This document shows, piece after piece, positions 53,282-61,854 of a stretch of DNA of 64,000 nt. The translations under genes and the position numbers were made by a program. The notes below the pieces were generated by a model. It saw only the letters and a program-made list of their open reading frames with translations, was not told the origin of the DNA and ran no database searches. Origin of the DNA: Promicromonospora umidemergens (GTDB taxonomy: Bacteria; Actinomycetota; Actinomycetes; Actinomycetales; Cellulomonadaceae). Position 1 is the first letter of the stretch; each line of letters begins with the position of its first letter. The stretch lies in NCBI RefSeq assembly GCF_024171995.1, contig NZ_JAMTCT010000007.1, forward strand, positions 166,455 through 230,454, written 5' to 3'.

Positions 53282-53734
53282 ATGAACGACGTCTCGACCT
53301 ACGAGTTCTCCACCGACCCCACCCGCATCGACGCCGCCCGCGTGCACGAGCTCGTCTCCCGGCACACCTACTGGGCCAAGGACCGGCCGCGCGACGTGAT
53401 GGACGCCGCCATCGCGGGTTCCCGGCCCTACGGCGTCTTCCGCAGCGGCACGGGTGAGCAGGTGGCGTTCGCGCGCGTCGTGACGGACGGCGCGACGTTC
53501 GCCTGGCTCGCCGACGTCATCGTCGACCCCGGCCTGCGCGGGCAGGGCATCGGCAAGCTGCTGGTCGCGGGCGTCGTCGCCGACATCGAGCCGCTCGGGC
53601 TGCGTCGTACGCTGCTCGCGACCGCCGACGCCCACGGCCTCTACGAGCAGTTCGGCTGGGCACCCGTCGACGACGGGTACAGGTGGATGGAACGTCGGGG
53701 TCCCGGAGCCGACGCCAGGGAGGTCAGCGCATGA
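53282..53734 (+). CDS. GNAT-family N-acetyltransferase
   Basis: A 150-residue GCN5-type acetyltransferase. WLADVIVDPGLRGQGIGKLL carries motif A with the acetyl-CoA pyrophosphate loop (RGQGIG), and YEQFGWAPVDDGYRWMER is motif B. The head HTYWAKDRPRDVMDAAIAGS is typical of a small actinobacterial/proteobacterial GNAT subgroup. Substrate unknown. Stop overlaps the macro-domain ATG (ATGA). It may be regulated with that gene. Confidence 0.88.
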   Translation: MNDVSTYEFSTDPTRIDAARVHELVSRHTYWAKDRPRDVMDAAIAGSRPYGVFRSGTGEQVAFARVVTDGATFAWLADVIVDPGLRGQGIGKLLVAGVVADIEPLGLRRTLLATADAHGLYEQFGWAPVDDGYRWMERRGPGADAREVSA

Positions 53735-54258
53735 GCGTCTCCGTCGAGATCGGCGACCTCACCCACGTCGAGGCCGACGCCGTCGTCAACGCGGCGAACT
53801 CCATGCTCCTGGGTGGCGGAGGGGTCGACGGGGCCATCCATGCCGCGGCGGGACCGCGTCTGCTGGAGGCGTGCCGGAGACTGCGCAACACCTCTCACCG
53901 GGACGGCCTCGACATCGGCGACGCCGTCGCGACCCCGGCTTTCGACCTGCCGGCGTCGTGGGTGATCCATACGGTCGGGCCGAACCTGCACCGCGGTCAG
54001 GACGATCCGGCCCGGCTCGCGTCGTGCTTCGCACGGTCGCTCGACGTCGCCGCGGAGCTCGACGTCCGGTCGGTCGCCTTCCCCGCGGTGAGCGCGGGTG
54101 CCTTCGGCTGGCCGGCGGCTGACGTCGCCCGCATCGCCGTGGCGACCTGCCGCAGCTGGCTCGCCGAGCACCCAGCGGCAAGCATCGAGGACATCCGGTT
54201 CGTGGTCCTCGACGAACGGGCGCGGGACGTGTTCGAGGCCGCGCTGCGCGCGGGGTGA
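53731..54258 (+). CDS. Macro domain ADP-ribose-binding/deacetylase protein
   Basis: A 175-residue single macro domain, related to YmdB. VEADAVVNAANSMLLGGGGV contains the catalytic-type Asn and the Gly-rich loop, DGAIHAAAGPRLLEACR the Asp, and FPAVSAGAFGWPAADVARIA the phosphate loop. Members hydrolyse O-acetyl-ADP-ribose or remove ADP-ribose from proteins. ATG 53731 overlaps the GNAT stop. The acetyltransferase pairing could mean linked acetyl/ADP-ribose chemistry, but that is only context. Confidence 0.92.
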   Translation: MSVSVEIGDLTHVEADAVVNAANSMLLGGGGVDGAIHAAAGPRLLEACRRLRNTSHRDGLDIGDAVATPAFDLPASWVIHTVGPNLHRGQDDPARLASCFARSLDVAAELDVRSVAFPAVSAGAFGWPAADVARIAVATCRSWLAEHPAASIEDIRFVVLDERARDVFEAALRAG

Positions 54259-54268
54259 GGGCGGCGGC

Positions 54269-54937
54269 TCAGTCCCGCTGCGCCCGGGGCGAGACGAGCC
54301 CGGACTGGTAGGCGAGCACGACGAGCTGTGCGCGGTCCCGAGCGTGCAGCTTGGTCATCGCGCGGCTCACGTGGGTCTTCGCGGTGGTCGGGCTGAGCAC
54401 CATCCGCTCGGCGATCTCGTTGTTGCTGAGCCCGTGCGCCACGAGGGCCACCACCTCCCGTTCCCGGTGGGTGAGCAGGTCGAGGCCGGGCGAAGAGAGC
54501 ACGTCGGGCGGGCGCGCCACGAATTCGCTGATCAGCTGCCGGGTGACCGACGGCGACAGCAGTGCGTCCCCGCGCGTCACCACGCGCAGCGCCTGCAGCA
54601 GGCTCGCCGGATCGGTGTCCTTGAGCAGGAACCCGGCAGCGCCGGCGCGCAGGGCACGGAACACGTGCTCGTCCAGGCCGTAGTTGGTCAGCATCACGAC
54701 CCGCACGTCACAGAGCCGGTCGTCCTGGACGATGCGGCGCGTCGCCTCGATGCCGTCGAGCACCGGCATCTGCACGTCCATCAGCACGATGTCGGGCCGG
54801 TGCTCCAGGGTGGCCGCTATGCCCTCCTCGCCGTTGCCCGCCTCGGCGAGGACGCTCAGGTCGTCCTCGCTGTCCAGCAGCGCGCGGATGCCCGAGCGGA
54901 TCAGGTGCTGGTCGTCGACGAGGACCACCGAGATCAT
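54269..54937 (-). CDS. NarL/LuxR-family response regulator (DesR-like)
   Basis: A 222-residue transcription factor. The receiver has VVLVDDQHLIRSGIRALLDS, phosphoacceptor Asp in DIVLMDVQMP and Lys in FLLKDTDPASL. The DNA-binding domain is LTHREREVVALVAHGLSNNE followed by TTAKTHVSRAMTKLHARDRA. It overlaps the histidine kinase gene by four bases. The probable target is the divergent ABC exporter operon at 55925-57824, with the operator candidate at 55773. Confidence 0.92.
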   Translation of the reverse strand: MISVVLVDDQHLIRSGIRALLDSEDDLSVLAEAGNGEEGIAATLEHRPDIVLMDVQMPVLDGIEATRRIVQDDRLCDVRVVMLTNYGLDEHVFRALRAGAAGFLLKDTDPASLLQALRVVTRGDALLSPSVTRQLISEFVARPPDVLSSPGLDLLTHREREVVALVAHGLSNNEIAERMVLSPTTAKTHVSRAMTKLHARDRAQLVVLAYQSGLVSPRAQRD

Positions 54938-55725
54938 GGCCGCGCCTTGGCCGGCGGGCCACCCGCCGGCCCGGTCGGCAGCTCGGCCACCACCGAGAAC
55001 CCCGCCGTCTCCCGGGGGCCCGTGCGCAGGTTCCCGCCCAGCGCGGCGACCCGTTCCCGCATCCCGATCAGCCCGTGCCCGGGCACCGGCGGCTGCTGCG
55101 GTGCCGCCCCGTCGTCGTCGACCTGCACCTTCAGGAGGCCGGCGCCGTACCTGAGCCAGACCCTCGCCGTCGCCGCGCCGGCATGCCGGCCGACGTTGGT
55201 CAGCGCCTCCTGGACCACGCGGTAGGCCGTCTGGTCGACGTCGGGCGGCAGCGGCCGTGGCGTCCCCTCGACGGTGACGGTGATCGGCAGCCCGGACGAG
55301 CGCGCCCGGTCGACCAGCGCGGGCAGCCGGTCCAGGCCCGCGCCGCTACCGTCGTCGTCGCGACGCAGCGTGTCGAGGGTGGACCGGAGCTCGCGGGCCG
55401 CGTCCGTGCTCGCCTCCTGGATCGCGAGCAGCGCGGCAGCGGGCTCCTCGCCACGCTTTCGGGTGAGGTGGGCGGCTACACCGACCTGGACGTTGATCAC
55501 CGAGATGCTGTGGGTCAGCGAGTCGTGGAGCTCGCGCGCGATGTGCAGCCGCTCCTCGACCGCGCGTCGGCGGGCGACCTCGTCCCTGGTACGTTCCGCC
55601 TCCTCCGCTCGCTGCTCCACCTCGCGCACGTGCGCACGCCACAGCACGAACGTGACGGTGGCCACGCCCGCCGTGGCGAGCCAGCCCGCGGCGTAGAAGC
55701 GTCGCCAGCCCAGATCAGTACGCAT
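54934..55725 (-). CDS. Sensor histidine kinase (HisKA_3, DesK-like), short
   Basis: 263 residues. One membrane helix at about 11-30 (AAGWLATAGVATVTFVLWRA) is followed by a coiled coil (EVEQRAEEAERTRDEVARRR). The phosphoacceptor His is in IARELHDSLTHSISVINVQ. Catalytic N and G boxes: YRVVQEALTNVGRHAGAA and GHGLIGMRERVAALGGNL. With a single helix it likely senses the membrane rather than an extracellular ligand. ATG 55725. It is co-translated with its response regulator and divergent from the exporter genes. Confidence 0.9.
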   Translation of the reverse strand: MRTDLGWRRFYAAGWLATAGVATVTFVLWRAHVREVEQRAEEAERTRDEVARRRAVEERLHIARELHDSLTHSISVINVQVGVAAHLTRKRGEEPAAALLAIQEASTDAARELRSTLDTLRRDDDGSGAGLDRLPALVDRARSSGLPITVTVEGTPRPLPPDVDQTAYRVVQEALTNVGRHAGAATARVWLRYGAGLLKVQVDDDGAAPQQPPVPGHGLIGMRERVAALGGNLRTGPRETAGFSVVAELPTGPAGGPPAKARP

Positions 55726-55772
55726 GGTCGTCGAGCCTATGGCGGGTCGCCCACCGCACGCATCCCCCGGTG

Positions 55773-55801
55773 GGAGTACTCCAGGGGTAGTCCAGGGGTA
55801 G
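55773..55801. promoter_or_regulatory. Palindrome plus tandem repeat in the kinase/exporter divergent promoter
   Basis: GGAGTACTCC (55773-55782) is a perfect palindrome overlapping two tandem copies of TCCAGGGGTAG (55780-55790, 55791-55801), followed by TAGTCC. It is a candidate binding site for the adjacent response regulator. Confidence 0.5.
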
Positions 55802-55924
55802 TAGTCCGGGTGCTGTCCTACGGCCGCACCGGTAGCCGCAGGTGTCACCTGCCGGACGACGAGAAACCGCGGCGTTCGGCGAAGGATCGGGATCGACCGA
55901 ACCCCACGACCGAGGAGTGCCCCG

Positions 55925-56035
55925 GTGCGCCACGAGTTTCTGAGGAACGAGCCGCACGGCGACGTCCTGCTGCCCGACGACGGCGAATACGTCGCGCTGA
56001 GTACCCGCGCCGCCACGGAAGGAGCGAACCAATGA
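55925..56035 (+). CDS. Small 36-residue ORF translationally coupled to the ABC ATPase
   Basis: GTG 55925 follows GAGGAG with a seven-base spacer. The frame reads MRHEFLRNEPHGDVLLPDD onward and ends GANQ, its TGA overlapping the ATPase ATG (ATGA). Translation of the small ORF would drive ATPase translation. It is acidic, with no membrane segment and no known family. Confidence 0.5.
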   Translation: MRHEFLRNEPHGDVLLPDDGEYVALSTRAATEGANQ

Positions 56036-57006
56036 GCTACGCGTTCGAGGCCGAGGGCCTGGTCAAGCGGTACGGGCGGACGACGGCGCTGGCCGGCATC
56101 GATCTGCGGGCCCGCAGCGGGACGGTCCTCGGCGTGCTGGGGCCCAACGGCGCGGGCAAGACCACGGCCATCCAGATCCTGGCGACCCTGCTCCAGCCGG
56201 ACGCCGGCCGCGCGACGGTCGGCGGGCTCGACGTCGTCCGTGATGCGGCGCTGGTGCGCCGCAGGATCGGGCTCACCGGTCAGTACGCCACCGTCGACGA
56301 GGACCTCACCGGCGCGGAGAACCTCGTGCTCCTCGGCAGGCTGCTCGACCTGTCGCGCGCCGCCGCCCGCGCCCGCGCGACGGAGCTCCTGACCCAGCTC
56401 GGGCTGACCTCCGCCGGCGGACTGCGGGTCTCGGCGTACTCCGGGGGCATGCGGCGCCGGCTCGACCTCGCCGCGGGCCTCATCGGCCGGCCCGAGATCG
56501 TGTTCCTCGACGAGCCGACCACCGGCCTCGATCCCGGCAAGCGGGAGGACCTGTGGGCAACGATCCGCTCGCTCGCCGACGACGGCGCCACCGTGCTGCT
56601 CACCACGCAGTACCTGGAGGAGGCCGACGCCCTCGCCGACGAGATCACCGTGATCGACCACGGCCGAGTCATCGCGCACGACACCCCAGCGGGCCTCAAG
56701 CAGCTGGTCGGGGGCCGGACCATCGTCGTGCGCCCGGCGGATCCGGACCAGCTCGCCGCCGTCGCCCGCGTGGTGGAGCGCGTGACCGGGCGGCCCGTCG
56801 AGCACCAGCACGGCGGCGCCCTCACGACGCCGGTCGACGCCGCGCAGCAGTTCACCGACGTCGTGGGCGCCCTGGGGTCCGCGGGGATCGACGTCGCCGA
56901 GCTCGCGCTCCGGCTGCCGAGCCTCGACGAGGTGTTCTTCAGCCTCACCGGCGTGACCCGCCGGACCGGAATGACCGGCGTGACCGAGACGAAGGAGTCA
57001 GCATGA
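56032..57006 (+). CDS. ABC transporter ATP-binding protein, drug-exporter (DrrA) type
   Basis: A 324-residue ATPase. Walker A GPNGAGKTT, Q-loop LTGQYATVDEDLTG, signature YSGGMRRRLDL, Walker B VFLDEPTTGLDP and H-loop LLTTQYLEEADALADEI. The C-terminal 90 residues (RPADPDQLAAVARVVERVTG, LPSLDEVFFSLTG) are the DrrA-type extension. It overlaps the permease start by four bases. Probably exports a hydrophobic drug or lipid; control by the divergent DesKR-like system is likely. Confidence 0.92.
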   Translation: MSYAFEAEGLVKRYGRTTALAGIDLRARSGTVLGVLGPNGAGKTTAIQILATLLQPDAGRATVGGLDVVRDAALVRRRIGLTGQYATVDEDLTGAENLVLLGRLLDLSRAAARARATELLTQLGLTSAGGLRVSAYSGGMRRRLDLAAGLIGRPEIVFLDEPTTGLDPGKREDLWATIRSLADDGATVLLTTQYLEEADALADEITVIDHGRVIAHDTPAGLKQLVGGRTIVVRPADPDQLAAVARVVERVTGRPVEHQHGGALTTPVDAAQQFTDVVGALGSAGIDVAELALRLPSLDEVFFSLTGVTRRTGMTGVTETKESA

Positions 57007-57824
57007 CCGAGACAGCCACCCGGCCGACGGACGTCCGCCGGACCGCCACCACCGGACCTCGGCCGTGGCCGCTGCTCCGGCAGAGCCTCGCCCTCGCGGG
57101 GCGCAGCCTCACCAAGACCTGGCGCAACCCTGGCGTGCTCCTGGACGCGCTGATCATGCCGGTCATCTTCCTGCTGATGTTCGTCTACCTCTTCGGGGGC
57201 GCCGTCAGCGGGTCGTCCCAGGAGTACCTCCAGTACGTCTTCCCTGGCGTGCTCGTGCTCACCACGATCCTGACCGGGCAGGTCTCGACCGGGCTGAGCA
57301 TCGTGCTCGACATGAAGAAGGGGGTCTTCGACCGCTTCCGCAGCATGCCGATCGCGCGCGCGGCACCGCTGCTCGGCTCGGTGCTGGGCGACGCCGTCCG
57401 CTATCCGCTGGCCGTCGCCATGCTGTTCGGCCTCGGCTACCTGCTGGGCTTCCGGGTCGAGACGGACGTGGCGTCCGCCCTGGGGGCGGTCGCGCTGACC
57501 ATCGGGTTCGGCTTCGCGCTCAGCTGGCTCACGGTGCTGGTGGCCGTGCTGCTGCGTAACGAGAGCATGGTCAGCACCGTGGCGTTCCTGCTGCCGTTCC
57601 CGCTGGTCTTCGGCACCAGCATGGCGGCCCCCGCCGAGACGATGCCCGGCTGGCTGCAGGCCTGGGCCGAGGTCAACCCGGTGAGCCACGCGATCGACGC
57701 GAGCCGCGGGCTGCTGCTCGGCGGTCCGGTCGCCGAGCCCGTGGCGATGACCCTGCTGTGGGGAGGGATCGCCCTCGTGGTCCTCGCCCCGCTCGCCGCG
57801 TGGGCCTACCGGCGGCGCATGTGA
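57003..57824 (+). CDS. ABC-2 type permease (DrrB family)
   Basis: A 273-residue membrane subunit with six helices. Cytoplasmic head 1-40, then NPGVLLDALIMPVIFLLMFV and YLQYVFPGVLVLTTILTGQV. MKKGVFDRFRSMPIARAAPL is the ABC-2 coupling loop. A further helix block is LLPFPLVFGTSMAAPAETMP, and AEVNPVSHAIDASRGLLLGG is the DrrB C-terminal signature. It pairs with the preceding ATPase. The stop lies close to the convergent HAD gene. Confidence 0.92.
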   Translation: MTETATRPTDVRRTATTGPRPWPLLRQSLALAGRSLTKTWRNPGVLLDALIMPVIFLLMFVYLFGGAVSGSSQEYLQYVFPGVLVLTTILTGQVSTGLSIVLDMKKGVFDRFRSMPIARAAPLLGSVLGDAVRYPLAVAMLFGLGYLLGFRVETDVASALGAVALTIGFGFALSWLTVLVAVLLRNESMVSTVAFLLPFPLVFGTSMAAPAETMPGWLQAWAEVNPVSHAIDASRGLLLGGPVAEPVAMTLLWGGIALVVLAPLAAWAYRRRM

Positions 57825-57837
57825 GTCAGGATGTGAC

Positions 57838-58527
57838 TCAGCTCGTGAGCAGCTTGGGCAGCTCCGCCGGCGTCGTGGCGATCGCCGCCGCGCCGGCGGC
57901 CTCCAGCTCGCCGGGCGCCGCGTAGCCCCACGTCACACCGACGGTCGGGACGTCGTGGTGGGCGGCGGCGTGCACGTCGTGCTCGCGGTCGCCCACCATG
58001 ACTATCTGCCCGACGTCGGCCCCGAGGGCCACCGCGTGCGCCACCGCGCGCTCCACGACGACCTCCTTGCCCTCCACCAGGCCGGCTGCCTCGCCCGCGG
58101 CGCCGTGGACGCCGTCGAGCCCGCCGGTGAGGTAGCCGTCGAGCCCGAAGTGCTCCACGATCTGCCGCGCGTAGTGCTCCGGCTTGGCCGTCGCGACCAG
58201 GAGCGTCACTCCCGCCTCGCGCAGCTCCGCGAGCGCCTCGGGGAACCCGGGGACGACCGAGTTGTCGAACATGCCGTGCTTCTCGAAGTCGCGCCGGTAG
58301 GCGGCGATCGCGAGGGCTGCGTCGGCGTCGGACAGGCCGATGCTCGTCATGCTCGATCCCAGCGGCGGGCCGACGAAGGTGCGCAGGACGTCGTCGGTCG
58401 GGACGGCGAAGCCGGCGTCCGCGAACCCGACGCGGAGGGAGGCGATGATGCCGGGCGCGGAGTCGGTGAGGGTGCCGTCGAGGTCGAGCAGGACGTGCGT
58501 GGTGCGGCGAGGCAGCGAGAGGGTCAC
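57838..58527 (-). CDS. HAD-superfamily phosphatase (phosphoglycolate phosphatase-like)
   Basis: 229 residues. Motif I HVLLDLDGTLTDS (nucleophile and acid Asp), motif II TLLVATAKPE, motif III Lys in VEGKEVVVERAV and motif IV MVGDREHDVHAA. A helical cap domain occupies about 20-90. Gph-type enzymes clear 2-phosphoglycolate, and pyrophosphatase (PpaX) activity is an alternative. ATG 58527. It is 20 bases downstream of the multicopper oxidase gene and could be transcribed with it. Confidence 0.85.
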   Translation of the reverse strand: MTLSLPRRTTHVLLDLDGTLTDSAPGIIASLRVGFADAGFAVPTDDVLRTFVGPPLGSSMTSIGLSDADAALAIAAYRRDFEKHGMFDNSVVPGFPEALAELREAGVTLLVATAKPEHYARQIVEHFGLDGYLTGGLDGVHGAAGEAAGLVEGKEVVVERAVAHAVALGADVGQIVMVGDREHDVHAAAHHDVPTVGVTWGYAAPGELEAAGAAAIATTPAELPKLLTS

Positions 58528-58547
58528 CGGGTGAGCGTGCCACAGGT

Positions 58548-60122
58548 TCAGTGGTGCCCCTGGTCCGCGTCCGCGCCGGCGCCCTCGCTGGGCGGCTCGT
58601 GGCCGGGCGGCGTCCCCGCCTCCTGCCCCGGTCCGACGACGACGAACTGCCCCATCATCCCCTCGTCCTCGTGCAGCAGCATGTGGCAGTGGTACATGTA
58701 GGGCACGTCGGGATCGGTGTAGTCGTCGAACCGCATGAGCAGCCGGTAGGTCCGGTTCGGTTCGAGGTAGACCGTGTCCTTCGGCCCGGCGAGCTCGGGC
58801 GGCGGGGCGTCGCCGTCGACCGACAGGACGCGGAGCTGCACGTCGTGCACGTGGAAGCTGTGCGGCATCGGCACGGTGCTGCGCACCTCCCAGATCTCGG
58901 TGCTGCCCTCGGTCACGACCTCGTCGATGCGCCCCATGTCCATGCGCCGGCCGTTGATCTTGCGGTCGTCGAGCTCGAACGTGCGCGTCACGGCGGCGTC
59001 GTCCTCGTGCAGAGCGTCCTGCGCGGCATGTGCCGACGGCTCCCAGGCGGGCTCGGGTGACGGCGCGAGCTGGTCGGCGGCCCGCAGCTCCAGCACGTCG
59101 AACGCGTCGTTGGCGCCCATCGCGAACGGGACGACGACGCCGCCAAGGTCGGCCTCGAACGAGTGCAGCCGTGTGGTCTCGCCCGGCTGCAGCTGCACGA
59201 CCACCTCCGCGCGCTCACCGGGCGCGAGCCGCACGTGGTCGAGCCGGACCGGGGCGTCGAGCAGCCCGCCGTCGGTGGCGACGAGGTCCATCTCGCGGTC
59301 GGCGAAGCCCAGCTGGAACGTGCGCGCCGTCGACCCGTTGAGCAGGCGCAGCCGCACGCGTTCGGTGGTGACCTCCTGGTAGGCGCCGACTGTGCCGTTG
59401 GTCATGACGACGTCGCCGAGCGTGCCCGGCTCGCCGCCGTCGTCCGAGAGCTCGAGCTGCCCGTCGTCGTCGAGGACCTTGTCCTGCACGATGACCGGGA
59501 CGTCGTCGACGCCATAGGTGTGGGGCAGGGTGGCGGCGCGCGAGGCGTCGTCGTCCAGGAGGAACAGGCCCGCCAGGCCGCGGTAGACGTGCTTCTCCGT
59601 CGCGCCGTGCGGGTGCGGGTGGTACCAGAGGGTCGCGGCGGGCTGGTCGATCTCCCAGGTCGGGCGCCAGGTGGCACCCGGGCCGACCTCCTGGTGCGGC
59701 CCGCCGTCCATCGCGGCGGGCAGGTGCATGCCGTGCCAGTGCACGCTGGTGGGCTCGTCGAGGTCGTTCGCGACCTCGACGGCCACCCGCTCGCCGCGTT
59801 CGGCGCGCAGGGTCGGGCCGAGATAGGAGCCGTCGAAGCCCCAGGTCCGCGTCTCGACGCCGGGCCGGAACTCGGTGACGCCCTCCTGCGCCGTCAGGGA
59901 GAAGATGCGCGTCCCGTCCACGACCTTCGAGGGCGCCAGGGGCGGGATCGCGAGCTCGGTGGTGAACTCCGCCTCGTCGACCGAGGTGACCGAGCCGGGG
60001 ACGAGCGCACACCCGGCGAGGGCGCCGCCGGCCAGCGCGAGCGTCGCCGCGCCCGCGACGAGGGACCGGACGCCCTGCCGCCGCCGGGTCCGGGGCGGCC
60101 CGGGCGCAGCGACCCGCCTCAT
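58548..60122 (-). CDS. Three-domain multicopper oxidase (CueO-like), lipoprotein
   Basis: 524 residues. After a basic head the signal ends LAGGALAGCA, a lipobox. Copper ligands: VHWHGMHLP and LWYHPHPHGATEKHV in domain 1, MPHSFHVHDVQLRVL and MYHCHMLLHEDEGMMGQF in domain 3. MDMGRIDEVV resembles the Met-bearing CueO region but there is no long Met-rich insert. Likely cuprous or phenol oxidase in copper tolerance. The last 25 residues are Pro/His-rich (DADQGHH). ATG 60122 overlaps the membrane-protein stop. The divergent two-component system at 60667 may sense copper or envelope stress. Confidence 0.9.
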   Translation of the reverse strand: MRRVAAPGPPRTRRRQGVRSLVAGAATLALAGGALAGCALVPGSVTSVDEAEFTTELAIPPLAPSKVVDGTRIFSLTAQEGVTEFRPGVETRTWGFDGSYLGPTLRAERGERVAVEVANDLDEPTSVHWHGMHLPAAMDGGPHQEVGPGATWRPTWEIDQPAATLWYHPHPHGATEKHVYRGLAGLFLLDDDASRAATLPHTYGVDDVPVIVQDKVLDDDGQLELSDDGGEPGTLGDVVMTNGTVGAYQEVTTERVRLRLLNGSTARTFQLGFADREMDLVATDGGLLDAPVRLDHVRLAPGERAEVVVQLQPGETTRLHSFEADLGGVVVPFAMGANDAFDVLELRAADQLAPSPEPAWEPSAHAAQDALHEDDAAVTRTFELDDRKINGRRMDMGRIDEVVTEGSTEIWEVRSTVPMPHSFHVHDVQLRVLSVDGDAPPPELAGPKDTVYLEPNRTYRLLMRFDDYTDPDVPYMYHCHMLLHEDEGMMGQFVVVGPGQEAGTPPGHEPPSEGAGADADQGHH

Positions 60123-60547
60123 CGGCCGGACCCGCGCAGGCGCTGCACGCCGGCAGCGGCCAGGCCTGCCAGGGCTCCCCACATCGCGTCGAGGAGCAGC
60201 GCGGGAACGATGGTCCAGAGCGGTCCGCCACCGGGGCCGCCAAGGCCCCCGAGCACGGGGACCAGCAGCGCGACGGCGTGGGCGACGAGCCCGTAGGCCA
60301 CGCCCGTGAGCGTGAGCGTGAGCACCGGCCGGGGCACCCGACCGAGGCCGACCACCCCGATCCAGACGACGGCGGTGATGCCGATGATGGTCAGCGCCCT
60401 GGGAGCGCCGGTGCCGAGGGCTCCGGTGAGGCCGGCCAGCGGCCAGAGCAGGGCCAGCGCGGCGAGGCCGCCGACGACTGCCCAGGGGACGGGGACCGGT
60501 GCGGACCGGCCCGGGGTCGGCTGAGCGGGGAGGTGTGGTGAGGTCAT
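60119..60547 (-). CDS. Four-helix membrane protein cotranscribed with the multicopper oxidase
   Basis: 142 residues. Pro-rich head (MTSPHLPAQPTPGRSAPVPV) then helices at about 20-40, 50-66, 75-100 and 107-132. No metal motif apart from a few Met and His. Not recognised with certainty. Its stop overlaps the oxidase start (ATGA), so they are produced together. ATG 60547 is about 60 bases from an 18-bp palindrome. Confidence 0.72.
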   Translation of the reverse strand: MTSPHLPAQPTPGRSAPVPVPWAVVGGLAALALLWPLAGLTGALGTGAPRALTIIGITAVVWIGVVGLGRVPRPVLTLTLTGVAYGLVAHAVALLVPVLGGLGGPGGGPLWTIVPALLLDAMWGALAGLAAAGVQRLRGSGR

Positions 60548-60604
60548 GTCTCGACGGTGCCGGTCGGGGGCGGGGCTCCACATCGGCCCTGGATCGTCTC
60601 CTGG

Positions 60605-60622
60605 TGTCGCCTGGAGGCGACA
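60605..60622. promoter_or_regulatory. 18-bp palindrome between oxidase operon and two-component system
   Basis: TGTCGCCT-GG-AGGCGACA, perfect arms of 8 bp with a 2-bp centre, in the 119-bp divergent intergenic region. Candidate operator of the NarL-type regulator at 61851. Confidence 0.65.
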
Positions 60623-60666
60623 GGAACCCTGATGCCTCGGGGACGTGCGATCCGTAGGGTGACGGT

Positions 60667-61854
60667 GTGCCAGAGCAGAGCGCGGTCCCGCGAACGGTCG
60701 ACCCCCGTGTCGTGGACCCCCGTGTCACCGACGTCGCCCTGGGGCTCGCCATGTCGCTCTCGGTCGCGGTCGTCATCGCGGCGGACCCGGACGCCGTGCG
60801 GCACGCCGGGCCAGGGGCGTACCTGTTCGCTGTGGGTTTCGGGGCCCTGGTCCTGGTGCGGCGCCGCGCGCCGCGCACGGTGCTCGTGGTCACGGTGCTG
60901 GCCGTGTTCGTCTACTACATCCTCCAGTTCGCGCCCATCGGCATGGCGCTGCCCGCGATCGCGGCGCTGTACTCGGCGGCGGAGCTGCGGCACACCGCCT
61001 GGGCGATCGGCGGTGGAGCCACCCTGGTGGCCGTCGCGACGTACTACCGCACGGTGGGCAACACCCCTGAGGAGGCACTGGCGCCCTACGACCTGGTCAC
61101 GAACCTGGCGCTGGCGGCGGCCGCGATCGCGCTCGGCGTGGCGGTGCGGCTGACCCGCGAGGCGCGGGTCCACGAGGCCCAGGCCGCCGAGCAGCGGCTG
61201 CAGGCGGAGCGCCTGCGCATCGCGCGCGACCTGCACGACGTCGTCGGGCACAACCTGTCGGTGATCGCCCTGCACTCCGGCGTGGCCGCTGAGGCGGTCG
61301 GACGGGACGACGACGCAGCCCGGGGCGCCCTGGAGCACGTGCGGACGGCGACGTCGGGCACGCTGCACGAGCTGCGCTCGACCGTCCGCGTGCTGCGCGG
61401 GCCGGTGGGCGGGTCGCCCGACTCCTCACCCGGATCGGCGGAGGCGAGCGCACCCGCGCCGACCGGCCTGACCGGCGTGGACGCCCTCGCGGCCTCGGCA
61501 CGGGCGACCGGGCTCACGGTCGACGTCGCGCTCGACGTGCCGGAGGGTGCCCTCGACGGAGCCATCTCCGCCGCCGCCTACCGCGTCGTGCAGGAGTCCC
61601 TGACGAACGTGCTGCGGCACGCCTCCGCCACCCGCGTGACGGTCTCCGCGCGGGTAGCCGACGACCGGCTCGCGCTACGGGTGTCCGACGACGGCCGGGG
61701 CGCCGGTGCCGGCCTCGTGCCCGGCTCGGGGCTCTCGGGGATGCGCGAGCGGGTGGCCCTGCTCGGCGGCGGCCTCACCGCGGGCGACGCACCCGGCGGC
61801 GGGTTCCTCGTGGCCGCTGACCTGCCCCTCCGGCTGAGGACGGGCGAGCCATGA
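60667..61854 (+). CDS. Sensor histidine kinase (HisKA_3, LiaS/DesK type)
   Basis: 395 residues with four to five N-terminal helices (about 20-40, 48-60, 65-85, 90-115 and 125-140). The phosphoacceptor is in IARDLHDVVGHNLSVIALHS. Catalytic boxes YRVVQESLTNVLRHASAT and GSGLSGMRERVALLGGGL. No extracellular sensor domain, so it probably senses the membrane. GTG 60667 overlaps no gene and lies 45 bases from the 18-bp palindrome. Its stop overlaps the response regulator start. Confidence 0.9.
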   Translation: MPEQSAVPRTVDPRVVDPRVTDVALGLAMSLSVAVVIAADPDAVRHAGPGAYLFAVGFGALVLVRRRAPRTVLVVTVLAVFVYYILQFAPIGMALPAIAALYSAAELRHTAWAIGGGATLVAVATYYRTVGNTPEEALAPYDLVTNLALAAAAIALGVAVRLTREARVHEAQAAEQRLQAERLRIARDLHDVVGHNLSVIALHSGVAAEAVGRDDDAARGALEHVRTATSGTLHELRSTVRVLRGPVGGSPDSSPGSAEASAPAPTGLTGVDALAASARATGLTVDVALDVPEGALDGAISAAAYRVVQESLTNVLRHASATRVTVSARVADDRLALRVSDDGRGAGAGLVPGSGLSGMRERVALLGGGLTAGDAPGGGFLVAADLPLRLRTGEP

